Positions 30,918 through 37,345 of a stretch of 38,424 nucleotides of DNA are shown in pieces (position 1 is the stretch's first letter; every line of letters starts with the position of its first letter). The stretch comes from DASQWP01 sp050697555. GTDB lineage: Bacteria > Actinomycetota > Thermoleophilia > Gaiellales > Gaiellaceae. The notes below the pieces were generated by a model, which worked only from the letters and a program-made list of their open reading frames with translations, made no database searches and was not told the origin of the DNA. Both the position numbers and the translations under genes were made by a program. The DNA lies in assembly GCA_050697555.1 (NCBI GenBank), contig JBOHAD010000019.1, forward strand, positions 1 through 38,424, written 5' to 3'.

Positions 30918-30923
30918 GGGCCC

Positions 30924-31244
30924 ATGACTCCCGGCGAGCTCCTCCGGGCTGCGCGCCGCCGCCACGGCGTGACGCAGGAGCAGCTCGCCGCCCGTGCGCG
31001 GACCTCGCAGGCGGCGATCTCCCGCATCGAGCGAGGCATCGTCTCCCCCTCCGTCGCGACACTCGCCTCGCTGCTCGACCTCCTCGGGGAGGAGCTTGAG
31101 CTCTCCGCCCGTGAGATCGACTACGGCCACGACCGCACGCTGCTGCGCAAGAACCTCGCGATGACTCCTTCCGAGCGCATCGATCACGGAGTCGCCTTCG
31201 CGGAGTTCGTGCGCCGGAACGTGGGTGCGGCGCATCGTGGCTGA
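30924..31244 (+). CDS. XRE-type helix-turn-helix protein (putative antitoxin/regulator)
   Basis: 106 residues. Residues about 4-60 form a Cro/C1-type HTH: LLRAARRRHGVTQEQLAARARTSQAAISRIERGIVSPSVATLASLLDLLGEELEL. The tail, with REIDYGHDRTLLRKNLAMTPSERIDHGVAFAEFVRRN, matches the C-terminal segment common in HTH proteins paired with nucleotidyltransferases. The next gene overlaps it by 20 bp and is such a nucleotidyltransferase. The likely role is an autoregulated antitoxin or repressor of a two-gene module (inference). Confidence 0.85.
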   Translation: MTPGELLRAARRRHGVTQEQLAARARTSQAAISRIERGIVSPSVATLASLLDLLGEELELSAREIDYGHDRTLLRKNLAMTPSERIDHGVAFAEFVRRNVGAAHRG

Positions 31245-31728
31245 CTTCCAGCCCAAGGTCATCCTCTCGACGCTCAAAGACCACGGCGTCGAGTTCGTGG
31301 TGATCGGCGGCCTCGCGGGTATCGCTCAGGGTTCGGCCTATCCGAGCTACGACGTCGACATCACGTACGGGAGGGTCTACGAGAATCTCGAACGGCTCGC
31401 CGCGGCCCTCCGTGAGCTCGGGGCGACCCTTCGCGGCGCCCCGGCCGGGCTCCCCTTCCTGCTCGATGCCGAGACGCTTGCGAGGGGTGCTCACTTCACC
31501 TTCGAGACCACCTTCGGCTCGCTTGACCTGCTGAGCGATCCGGACGGCGCGCCTCGCTACGATGCGCTGCGTTCGGCCGCCGTTTCCGCGGAGATCGACG
31601 GCGTCGCCGTGAGCGTTGCCTCGCTGGACCACCTGATCGCCATGAAGGAGGCGTCCAGCCGCACGAAAGACAAGCTGATGGCGACGGAATACCGCGTGCT
31701 TGCGGACGAAATCCGCCGCCCTCGTTGA
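31225..31728 (+). CDS. Nucleotidyltransferase-fold protein (putative toxin-like partner of the HTH gene)
   Basis: 167 residues. VEFVVIGGLAGIAQGSAYPSYDVDITYGR contains the Gly-Gly and Asp-x-Asp of the polymerase-beta-like nucleotidyltransferase superfamily. FETTFGSLDLLSDPDGAPRYDALRSAA supplies the third strand, with Asp in DLL. The ending VSVASLDHLIAMKEASSRTKDKLMATEYRVLADE is typical of AbiEii/MNT-like small transferases. GTG 31225 lies within the HTH gene (20-bp overlap), so it is translationally coupled. Such pairs are often toxin-antitoxin modules or mobile accessory genes. The activity is unproven here. Confidence 0.82.
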   Translation: MRRIVADFQPKVILSTLKDHGVEFVVIGGLAGIAQGSAYPSYDVDITYGRVYENLERLAAALRELGATLRGAPAGLPFLLDAETLARGAHFTFETTFGSLDLLSDPDGAPRYDALRSAAVSAEIDGVAVSVASLDHLIAMKEASSRTKDKLMATEYRVLADEIRRPR

Positions 31729-31760
31729 AGCCCTCCGGCGGCTCGCCTAAGCTCGGGCGG

Positions 31761-33605
31761 GTGGACCCGGGGAGTATCTTCAAGGGGCTGAACCCCGAGC
31801 AGCGGCGTGCCGTCGAGGCCGTCCGCGGCCCCGTCTGCATCCTTGCGGGCGCCGGCTCCGGCAAGACGACGACGATCACGAGGCGGATCGCCAACCAGGT
31901 CGCCACGGGCACGTTCCGCCCCACGGAGATCCTCGCCGTAACCTTCACGGACAAGGCCGCGACCGAGATGCGCGAGCGGCTGGGGCGGCTCGGCGCAGCG
32001 GGCGTCCCGGCGCGCACCTTCCACTCGGCCGCCCTCGCGCAGCTCCACTACTTCTCGCGCGCCGGCGTCGGAGAGATCCTCTCCTCGAAGGCGCTCCTTC
32101 TCAAGCAGATCGCGAGCTCCCTGCCGGTGCCGTTCCGCTTCCGCCCCGTCGGCGACCTGGCCACCGAGGTCGAGTGGGCGAAGAATCGGCGCCTGACGCC
32201 CGCGACCTACCTCGACGGGCTCGACGGGCACGAGCCTCCGATCCCGGAGGATCTGATGCTGCGCGTCTTCCGCGAGTACGAGCGCCGCAAGGAGGCGCGC
32301 GGCCGGATCGACTTCGAGGACGTGCTCGAGCTCGCCGTGCGCCTCTTCGACGAGGACGAGGAGGCCGTCGAGACGTTCCGGGCCCGCTACCGCGCCTTCA
32401 CTGTCGACGAGTACCAGGACGTGAACCTGCTCCAGCAGTCGCTCCTCGAGCGCTGGCTCGGCGACCGCGAGGACCTCTGCGCCGTGGGCGACGACTACCA
32501 GTCGATCTACTCCTTCACCGGTGCGACGCCCGACCACCTCCTCGCCATGCCGGACCAGTTCCAGCGGGCGACTGTCGTCCGGCTGGAGGAGAACTACCGC
32601 TCGACGCCCGAGATCCTGGGGACGGCGAACGGCCTCGTGCCTCGCCTCGGAGGGGCGCGGAAGGTGCTGAGGGCGGTGAGGCCGCCGGGCGGCAAGCCGG
32701 TCGTGCGGGCGTTCGCGAGCTCGACCGCGGAGGTGGACGCGCTCGTCGCGCGGGTCACTGTCCTCCACGAGGAAGGCGTCCCTTACGAGGAGATGGCGGT
32801 GCTCTACCGCATCAACGCGCGCTCGGAGGACTACGAGGAAGCGCTCTCCCTCGCCGAGATCCCGTACCAAGTGCGGGGCGGCGCGTTCCTCGCGCGCCCG
32901 GCGGCGAGGTCGACGCTGAGGCTGCTGCGCCGTGCTCCGGGGTCGCGCGCCGCCGAGGCCGTGCGGGCCGCCGCGGACGCGCAGGGGTTCACGGAGGACG
33001 TCCCAGAGGGCATCGGCGCAGAGGAGGCGACGCGCCAGAGCGACCTCGCCCGGCTCGTGCGGCTGGCGGAGGAGCTCGACGACGGGACGGGGACGGTGGC
33101 CGACTTCGTCGCCGACCTCCAGGCTCGCTTCGGCGAGGCGCAGGGCCGTGGCGTCAACCTGCTCACGTACCACCGAGCGAAGGGCCTCGAGTTCGAGGCC
33201 GTCTTCCTCCCGAACCTCGTCGGGGGCGAGCTCCCGTTCAAGCGTGCGGAGGTCGAGGAGGAGCGCCGCCTCTTCTACGTCGGCATGACGCGCGCGAAGC
33301 GACACCTGGAGCTCACGTGGAGCGGCAAGCCGAGCCGGTTCCTGAGGGAGCTCGGCGTCCTGCGGGAGCCGGAGCCCGTCGGTGACGACGACCCGCTCTT
33401 CAAGGCGCTCAAGACGTGGCGGCGAGGCCGGGCCAAGGAGGAGGGCATTCCGGCCTTCGTCGTCTTCCACGACAAGACGCTCGAGGAGATCGCCCGCCGG
33501 CGCCCCGGCGATCTGGCCGCGCTCGCCGCCGTGTCAGGAGTCGGCCCAGCGAAGCTCGAGCGCTACGGCGGCGACGTGCTCGCCGCGCTCGCCGCAGCCC
33601 GCTGA
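31761..33605 (+). CDS. UvrD/Rep-family ATP-dependent helicase with C-terminal HRDC domain (UvrD2-like)
   Basis: 614 residues from GTG 31761. Superfamily 1 motifs: Q-motif LNPEQRRAVEA, Walker A LAGAGSGKTT (28-37), Ia AVTFTDKAATEM, II VDEYQD (215-220), III GDDYQSIYSFTGA, IV RLEENYRS, V TYHRAKGLEFEAVFLP and VI FYVGMTRAKRHL. An HRDC domain ends the protein (FVVFHDKTLEEIARRRPGDLAALAAVSGVGPAKLERYG). This architecture is that of actinobacterial UvrD2. The linker between motifs IV and V is shorter than in E. coli UvrD. TAAGCT ends 7 nt before the GTG, with no Shine-Dalgarno. Confidence 0.92.
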   Translation: MDPGSIFKGLNPEQRRAVEAVRGPVCILAGAGSGKTTTITRRIANQVATGTFRPTEILAVTFTDKAATEMRERLGRLGAAGVPARTFHSAALAQLHYFSRAGVGEILSSKALLLKQIASSLPVPFRFRPVGDLATEVEWAKNRRLTPATYLDGLDGHEPPIPEDLMLRVFREYERRKEARGRIDFEDVLELAVRLFDEDEEAVETFRARYRAFTVDEYQDVNLLQQSLLERWLGDREDLCAVGDDYQSIYSFTGATPDHLLAMPDQFQRATVVRLEENYRSTPEILGTANGLVPRLGGARKVLRAVRPPGGKPVVRAFASSTAEVDALVARVTVLHEEGVPYEEMAVLYRINARSEDYEEALSLAEIPYQVRGGAFLARPAARSTLRLLRRAPGSRAAEAVRAAADAQGFTEDVPEGIGAEEATRQSDLARLVRLAEELDDGTGTVADFVADLQARFGEAQGRGVNLLTYHRAKGLEFEAVFLPNLVGGELPFKRAEVEEERRLFYVGMTRAKRHLELTWSGKPSRFLRELGVLREPEPVGDDDPLFKALKTWRRGRAKEEGIPAFVVFHDKTLEEIARRRPGDLAALAAVSGVGPAKLERYGGDVLAALAAAR

Positions 33606-33615
33606 GCACCGACGA

Positions 33616-34110
33616 CTACCGAACGGGGCGGCGGCCGTTCGAGACCGGTAGACGACCCGCGTCCAGGAGCGCCGAGATCCGCTCCCACTTCTCGCGGTAG
33701 TCCTCGCGACCGGTCGCCTCCAGCGCCTCGGAATAGGCCCGCACCATCACGTGAAGGAGCCTCTCGTCGAAGGAGCGCTTCATCTGCTCCTCTCCGAGCG
33801 CCACCGCGACCTCGGGATCGCCCCGGTCGCAATGCACGGCGACGGCGCAGGTGCAGAGCGCTCGCGCCGGCCAGCCCGAGGGGTTCAGCTCCCCGGCGAC
33901 ACGCACGGTCGTGAGGGCGAGATCGAGCTCCCCGGCCTCGCGAAGGGCGGCCGCGAGGCGCGTCAGCCCCCACGCTCTCTCGTCCGCCGAGTCGGCGGTC
34001 GCGGCCTCGACGGCGAGCTCGACGATCGGGCCCGCATCCGCCGCATTCCGCTTCGCGACGGGGGCCTGCCGCCCAGGATCAGCCTGGAGTGTGAAAGCGC
34101 GTTCGACCAA
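33616..34110 (-). CDS. Hypothetical helical repeat-like protein (164 aa)
   Basis: I do not recognise a family. The sequence is helical throughout and resembles TPR-type pairs: ERAWGLTRLAAALREAGELDLALTTVRVAGELNPSGWPARALCTCAVAVHCDRGDPEVAVALGEEQM. There is no signal peptide. It starts at TTG 34110 with GAGG about 9 nt upstream. Its promoter is one of the best in the window (see 34138-34166). It is divergent from the DUF3800 gene and converges with the helicase gene. Confidence 0.65.
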   Translation of the reverse strand: MVERAFTLQADPGRQAPVAKRNAADAGPIVELAVEAATADSADERAWGLTRLAAALREAGELDLALTTVRVAGELNPSGWPARALCTCAVAVHCDRGDPEVAVALGEEQMKRSFDERLLHVMVRAYSEALEATGREDYREKWERISALLDAGRLPVSNGRRPVR

Positions 34111-34137
34111 CGAGATCGTCCTCGGAGCTCTCTTGAC

Positions 34138-34166
34138 AGCGTAGGCGCTCCCTTGCCCTTTGTAAA
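34138..34166 (-). promoter_or_regulatory. Promoter of the helical-repeat gene
   Basis: On the minus strand TTTACA (34166-34161) and TACGCT (34143-34138) are separated by exactly 17 nt. The predicted transcript starts near 34131, leaving about 20 nt of leader with a GAGG. The -35 partly overlaps the region that would serve the divergent DUF3800 gene (TTGTAA 34160-34165, TACGGT 34182-34187). Confidence 0.55.
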
Positions 34167-34193
34167 TAGATCGGGACGCGTTACGGTGCTCCG

Positions 34194-34916
34194 GTGCACT
34201 TGCTCTTCGTCGACGAGAGCGGCAAGCTCGACCAGGGCGGCCTGTTCGCGCTCGGCGGGATCGCCGTCCAGGACGCGCGCTGGCCGGAGCTCAAGGAGCT
34301 CTGGCAGACGACGCTACGCCGGCAGGGCTGGCCGCTCGAGCGCGAGATCAAGTGGCACGGGATCCGCAAGGGCGTCGTCCCGCCCGGGGTCGCAGATGCG
34401 CTCTTCGCCGCGCTGGCCGCGGCACCCTTCACCTGCTACGTGACGCTCCTCGAGCAGGAGCTCGGTCGCGAGACCTTTCCCGAGTTCTTCGGAGAACCGG
34501 AGGACACGTACGGGACGGCGCTCATGTTCCTCGCCGAGCGCTTCCACCACCTGCTCGCCGAGGAGGACGACCTCGGCGTGATCGTGATCGACAGCCGCTT
34601 CCGCGAGGAGGACGCCCGCCTGCGCCGCTTCTTCAGCGACCTCACCGAGGAGGGCACCCCGTACGTCAAGCTCGGGCGCATCGTCGAGGGCCTCTTCCTC
34701 GGTCCGAGTCACTACTCCATCGGCCTCCAGTGCGCCGACCTCGTCGTCGCTGCCACGGCGGCGGCCGAGCGCGGCGTCGGGGACGGCCGCCGCTACTTCA
34801 AGCAGCTCCTCCCCCGCTTCGCCCGCCATCCGGCAACGGGCGAGCTCGAGGGCGTCGGGCTGAAGCGGTTTCCAGAGACGAAGCCGCGGGAGCGCTCGGA
34901 GCGGCACCTGTTCTGA
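34194..34916 (+). CDS. DUF3800 domain protein
   Basis: 240 residues. The DUF3800 pattern is clear: N-terminal LLFVDESGKLDQGGLFALGGIAV (the Asp-Glu-Ser-Gly motif), central DLGVIVIDSRFREEDARLRRFFSDL, and C-terminal SIGLQCADLVVAATAAA, where acidic residues occupy RNase H-like positions. The biochemical role is not established. DUF3800 genes often occur in mobile and defence-associated regions (family knowledge). GTG 34194 is 6 nt after TACGGT with no Shine-Dalgarno. Confidence 0.85.
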   Translation: MHLLFVDESGKLDQGGLFALGGIAVQDARWPELKELWQTTLRRQGWPLEREIKWHGIRKGVVPPGVADALFAALAAAPFTCYVTLLEQELGRETFPEFFGEPEDTYGTALMFLAERFHHLLAEEDDLGVIVIDSRFREEDARLRRFFSDLTEEGTPYVKLGRIVEGLFLGPSHYSIGLQCADLVVAATAAAERGVGDGRRYFKQLLPRFARHPATGELEGVGLKRFPETKPRERSERHLF

Positions 34917-34962
34917 CGCTCGGCCGCGCCATCGTCGACGGCGCGAGACGGCATGGACGGGT

Positions 34963-35292
34963 CTAGCTCCGGGCAAGCCCGAAAGGGCTGCCCTCGGAGT
35001 CCCGGCAGATCGCCCATCGCTCGCCCGGGTGGACGACCTCGCCGCCCAGCTCCTGGACGTGGGCGAGCGCCTCGCCGAGGTCGGCGACGACGAAGTAGGG
35101 AAGCGAGAAACGGTCGCCCGGCCCGGGCCCTCGCTCGTGCAGCCCGAGCGCAACTCCCCCCGCTTGCGTCTGCCAGCCGCGTCCCTCCCCCTCCTTGCGC
35201 TCGGCGAACGGAACGCCCAGCAGGCCCTCCCAGAAGCGGCGAGCCCGATCCGCGTCGTCCGCGGGGAACTCGACGAGCGAAAGCTCGGCCAT
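34963..35292 (-). CDS. VOC-family (glyoxalase/bleomycin resistance-like) protein
   Basis: 109 residues, one VOC module: SLVEFPADDADRARRFWEGLLGVPF, then GVALGLHERGPGPGDRFSLPYFVVADLGEALAHVQELGGEVVHPGE, and the end CRDSEGSPFGL. It has the Glu of the terminal strand but few of the usual His ligands, so metal-dependent catalysis is uncertain. ATG 35292 is 6 nt after TACGAT (35304-35299) with no Shine-Dalgarno, so it is probably leaderless. It converges with the DUF3800 gene. Confidence 0.85.
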   Translation of the reverse strand: MAELSLVEFPADDADRARRFWEGLLGVPFAERKEGEGRGWQTQAGGVALGLHERGPGPGDRFSLPYFVVADLGEALAHVQELGGEVVHPGERWAICRDSEGSPFGLARS

Positions 35293-35503
35293 GCGGCGAT
35301 CGTAGCGCCGGGGCGACCCACCGGCAGACCGAGTACCATGGACGGAGCAGAACGGCGCCGAGTGCGCGACACCGGCGATCTGCGCGCAGGGGACATCGCG
35401 CCCAGCACTCTGTCCCTACGAGGAGGACAGGACGCCCGGCATTTACGGTGTGGCAAGGCGAGCGTTCCCGGAATGCGGCAATCGACGGAACGGAGGGCCT
35501 TGA
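35293..35503. other. 211-bp intergenic region
   Basis: This is the longest gap in the window. It contains the divergent promoter of the VOC gene at its left edge and a TACGGT hexamer (35444-35449) that could be a -10 for the small basic protein gene, giving a leader of about 48 nt. A frame starting at ATG 35339 is open, but its composition is not protein-like. No RNA gene was recognised. Confidence 0.35.
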
Positions 35504-35692
35504 ATGAGCTCGAGCTCCAAGAGGCGTCAGACGATGGCGAAGATGACGCGCGAGCGGACGGTCAAGGAGCGTCGCGCGCGGAAGCAGGAGAAGAAGGAAG
35601 AGAAGAAGCAGGCGGCGGCCGCTGCGCGCGCCGCGAATGTCGCCGGCACGTTCCCGACATTCACCGTCGACGACCAGACACGAAGCGGCTGA
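35504..35692 (+). CDS. Small, highly charged coiled-coil-like protein (62 aa)
   Basis: The sequence is dominated by Lys, Arg, Glu and Ala (KMTRERTVKERRARKQEKKEE, then an Ala-rich run) and ends with a hydrophobic TFPTFTVDD tail. A single charged helix is expected. ATG 35504 has GGAGG 7 nt upstream, and a second ATG at 35534 is possible. I recognise no family. Highly charged small proteins like this may bind nucleic acid, but that is a guess. Confidence 0.55.
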   Translation: MSSSSKRRQTMAKMTRERTVKERRARKQEKKEEKKQAAAAARAANVAGTFPTFTVDDQTRSG

Positions 35693-35722
35693 GCCATTAG
35701 CGCACGCCTCCACAGCGGAGGG

Positions 35723-36754
35723 GTGAGCTCCTCGCGGGTGGGACGCCGACCCGGGAGACCGGCACTCGGGAGCGCCAGGTCCGCGCTCGTCGGACTTGGC
35801 TCCTCACGGCGGGGAAGGCTCGCCGTCTCGCTCGGGCTCTCGATCGTGACGACCGCGATCCTTGTTGTCGCGGGCCGCTCTCTGATCGACTCCGGCTGGC
35901 CGCTCTCGCAAGGGAATCCCGGTCTGATCGCCGCCGCGGGCGTTCTCTTGGTGGTCGCGTACGGATTCAAGGCATACGGGTGGCGCCGCCTCTTCAGGGC
36001 GACCGAGCGCCCCGGGCCGCTCGCGCTCGCCGCCGCCGGCGGTGGCGCCTCGATCATGGGCGTCGCTCTCCCGGGCCGCTTCGACGAGGTGATCCGAATC
36101 GCGATCGTGCGCCGCTATCCAGGCTGCCCGGTCGGCGTCCGCGGCATTTGCCTCTCCCTCGTCACGCTCGGCCTCATCGACACCGTGGCGCTCTCGCCGC
36201 TCGCGACGGCTGCCGCGGTGTTCCCTGGGAGCTCGCCCGCCGTGCGCGCGGGCTTCGCCGTCATCGGCATAGGCGGAGTCGGGGCGGCGGCGGTCATCCT
36301 CTTCCTTCCTCGCCTCTCCGCCCGCAGCCGCCTCGGCCGGTTCCGGCTCTGCCGCTGGGTTGCGCCACGAGCGACTCCGTGGCGCGAGGCAGCTCGCGCG
36401 TGGGGTCTCGTCCTTGCCTCGTGGCTCATCCGGATCACCGCGATCTTCCTGCTGCTCAGCACGTTCGGGATCGCGCTCTCCTTCCCGCTCGCCATCATGT
36501 TCATCTGCGCCGGGGCGGCCTCGGCCGCCATCCCGATCGGCCCAGCGGGAGCGGCGACCCAGATCGCGGCCGGGGCGACCCTTCTCGTCGTCTCCGGCGT
36601 GGAGGCGTCCCAGGCGGTCGGCTTCGCGCTCGCCGCCCAGACGCTCCTCATCCTCTCGGGAGCCTCGATCTTCCTCGCGGCCGTCGCCTGGCGCACGAGC
36701 CTGCACGCCTGGTCGTTCCGGCCCGGGCGGACGGCGCGCCTCGCCCAGATCTAG
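35723..36754 (+). CDS. Integral membrane protein of the LPG-synthase/flippase-like (UPF0104, AglD/MprF N-terminal) family
   Basis: 343 residues with about eight membrane helices after a basic N-terminus. The layout resembles the membrane half of MprF: LIAAAGVLLVVAYGFKAYGWRRLFRA, the loop GVALPGRFDEVIRIAIVRRY (family consensus: a P-x-R-x-GE/D-x-x-R region), IDTVALSPLA, and IPIGPAGAATQIAAGATLLVVSGV near the C-terminus. Such proteins flip or modify lipids or polyprenyl-linked sugars. The soluble lysyl-transferase domain of MprF is absent. GTG 35723 has a Shine-Dalgarno only 2 nt away, so GTG 35738 is an alternative. Confidence 0.75.
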   Translation: MSSSRVGRRPGRPALGSARSALVGLGSSRRGRLAVSLGLSIVTTAILVVAGRSLIDSGWPLSQGNPGLIAAAGVLLVVAYGFKAYGWRRLFRATERPGPLALAAAGGGASIMGVALPGRFDEVIRIAIVRRYPGCPVGVRGICLSLVTLGLIDTVALSPLATAAAVFPGSSPAVRAGFAVIGIGGVGAAAVILFLPRLSARSRLGRFRLCRWVAPRATPWREAARAWGLVLASWLIRITAIFLLLSTFGIALSFPLAIMFICAGAASAAIPIGPAGAATQIAAGATLLVVSGVEASQAVGFALAAQTLLILSGASIFLAAVAWRTSLHAWSFRPGRTARLAQI

Positions 36755-36763
36755 GGTCGTTTC

Positions 36764-37345
36764 TCAGAAGAGCTCGTGGACGCTGATCACGACGTCGAGT
36801 CCGCGGTCGACGCGCGCGCAGTCCCTGCCCCTACCCCCGTCCACCCGGTCACGCTTCCCGTCGCGGGCGTAGAGGAGGTCGCGAGCGGGCCCTCCGAAGA
36901 GGCGGTCGCGACCCTTGCCGCCGAACAACCGGTCGCCTCCACGCCCGCCGAACAGGCGGTCTCGGCCAGCCTGGCCGCGGAGGATGTCGTTCCCTTTCCC
37001 GCCCACAAGACGATCGTCGCCCCCGCCCCCGAAGATGCGGTCGTCCCCGCCGCCACCGTACACGCGGTCGTCGCCTCCGCCTCCCAGAATTAGGTCGTTG
37101 CCGCCCCGCCCACGGATGACGTCGGCCCCGCCGTAGCCGCAGATGACGTCGCTCCTCGGCGTGCCGACGATCACGTCCGGGCCGCTCGTGCCGCTAATCG
37201 TGCAGCCGGGCGCCGCAGCCGCCTCGGGCGCCAACATGAGCGCCACCACGCCCGACGAGGCGAGCGCGAGCGCCGAGGCCGCTGCGGCCGCGCACGGCGC
37301 CCACGCCCGCCCCTTCGGGGCCGGCGTTATCTCAGGACATGCCAC
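36764..37345 (-). CDS. Secreted RTX-type calcium-binding repeat protein (193 aa)
   Basis: An N-terminal signal-like segment (APCAAAAASALALASSGVVALMLAPEAAAA) is followed by about ten glycine-rich nonapeptides of the GGxGxDxLx type, between residues about 55 and 165, and a short C-terminal cap. Early repeats (GGGGDDRVY, GGGGDDRIF) keep the Asp ligands, while later ones (GGRGGDRLF, GGKGRDRLF) have Arg or Gly instead. RTX repeats fold into a Ca-bound beta-roll outside the cell. No type I secretion genes are present. GTG 37345 overlaps the upstream gene by 19 bp. Confidence 0.82.
   Translation of the reverse strand: MACPEITPAPKGRAWAPCAAAAASALALASSGVVALMLAPEAAAAPGCTISGTSGPDVIVGTPRSDVICGYGGADVIRGRGGNDLILGGGGDDRVYGGGGDDRIFGGGGDDRLVGGKGNDILRGQAGRDRLFGGRGGDRLFGGKGRDRLFGGPARDLLYARDGKRDRVDGGRGRDCARVDRGLDVVISVHELF

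Noticed and set aside
31557..33470. 637-residue minus-strand frame opposite the helicase gene
   Set aside because: It is a mirror of the helicase reading frame. All SF1 motifs are on the plus strand.
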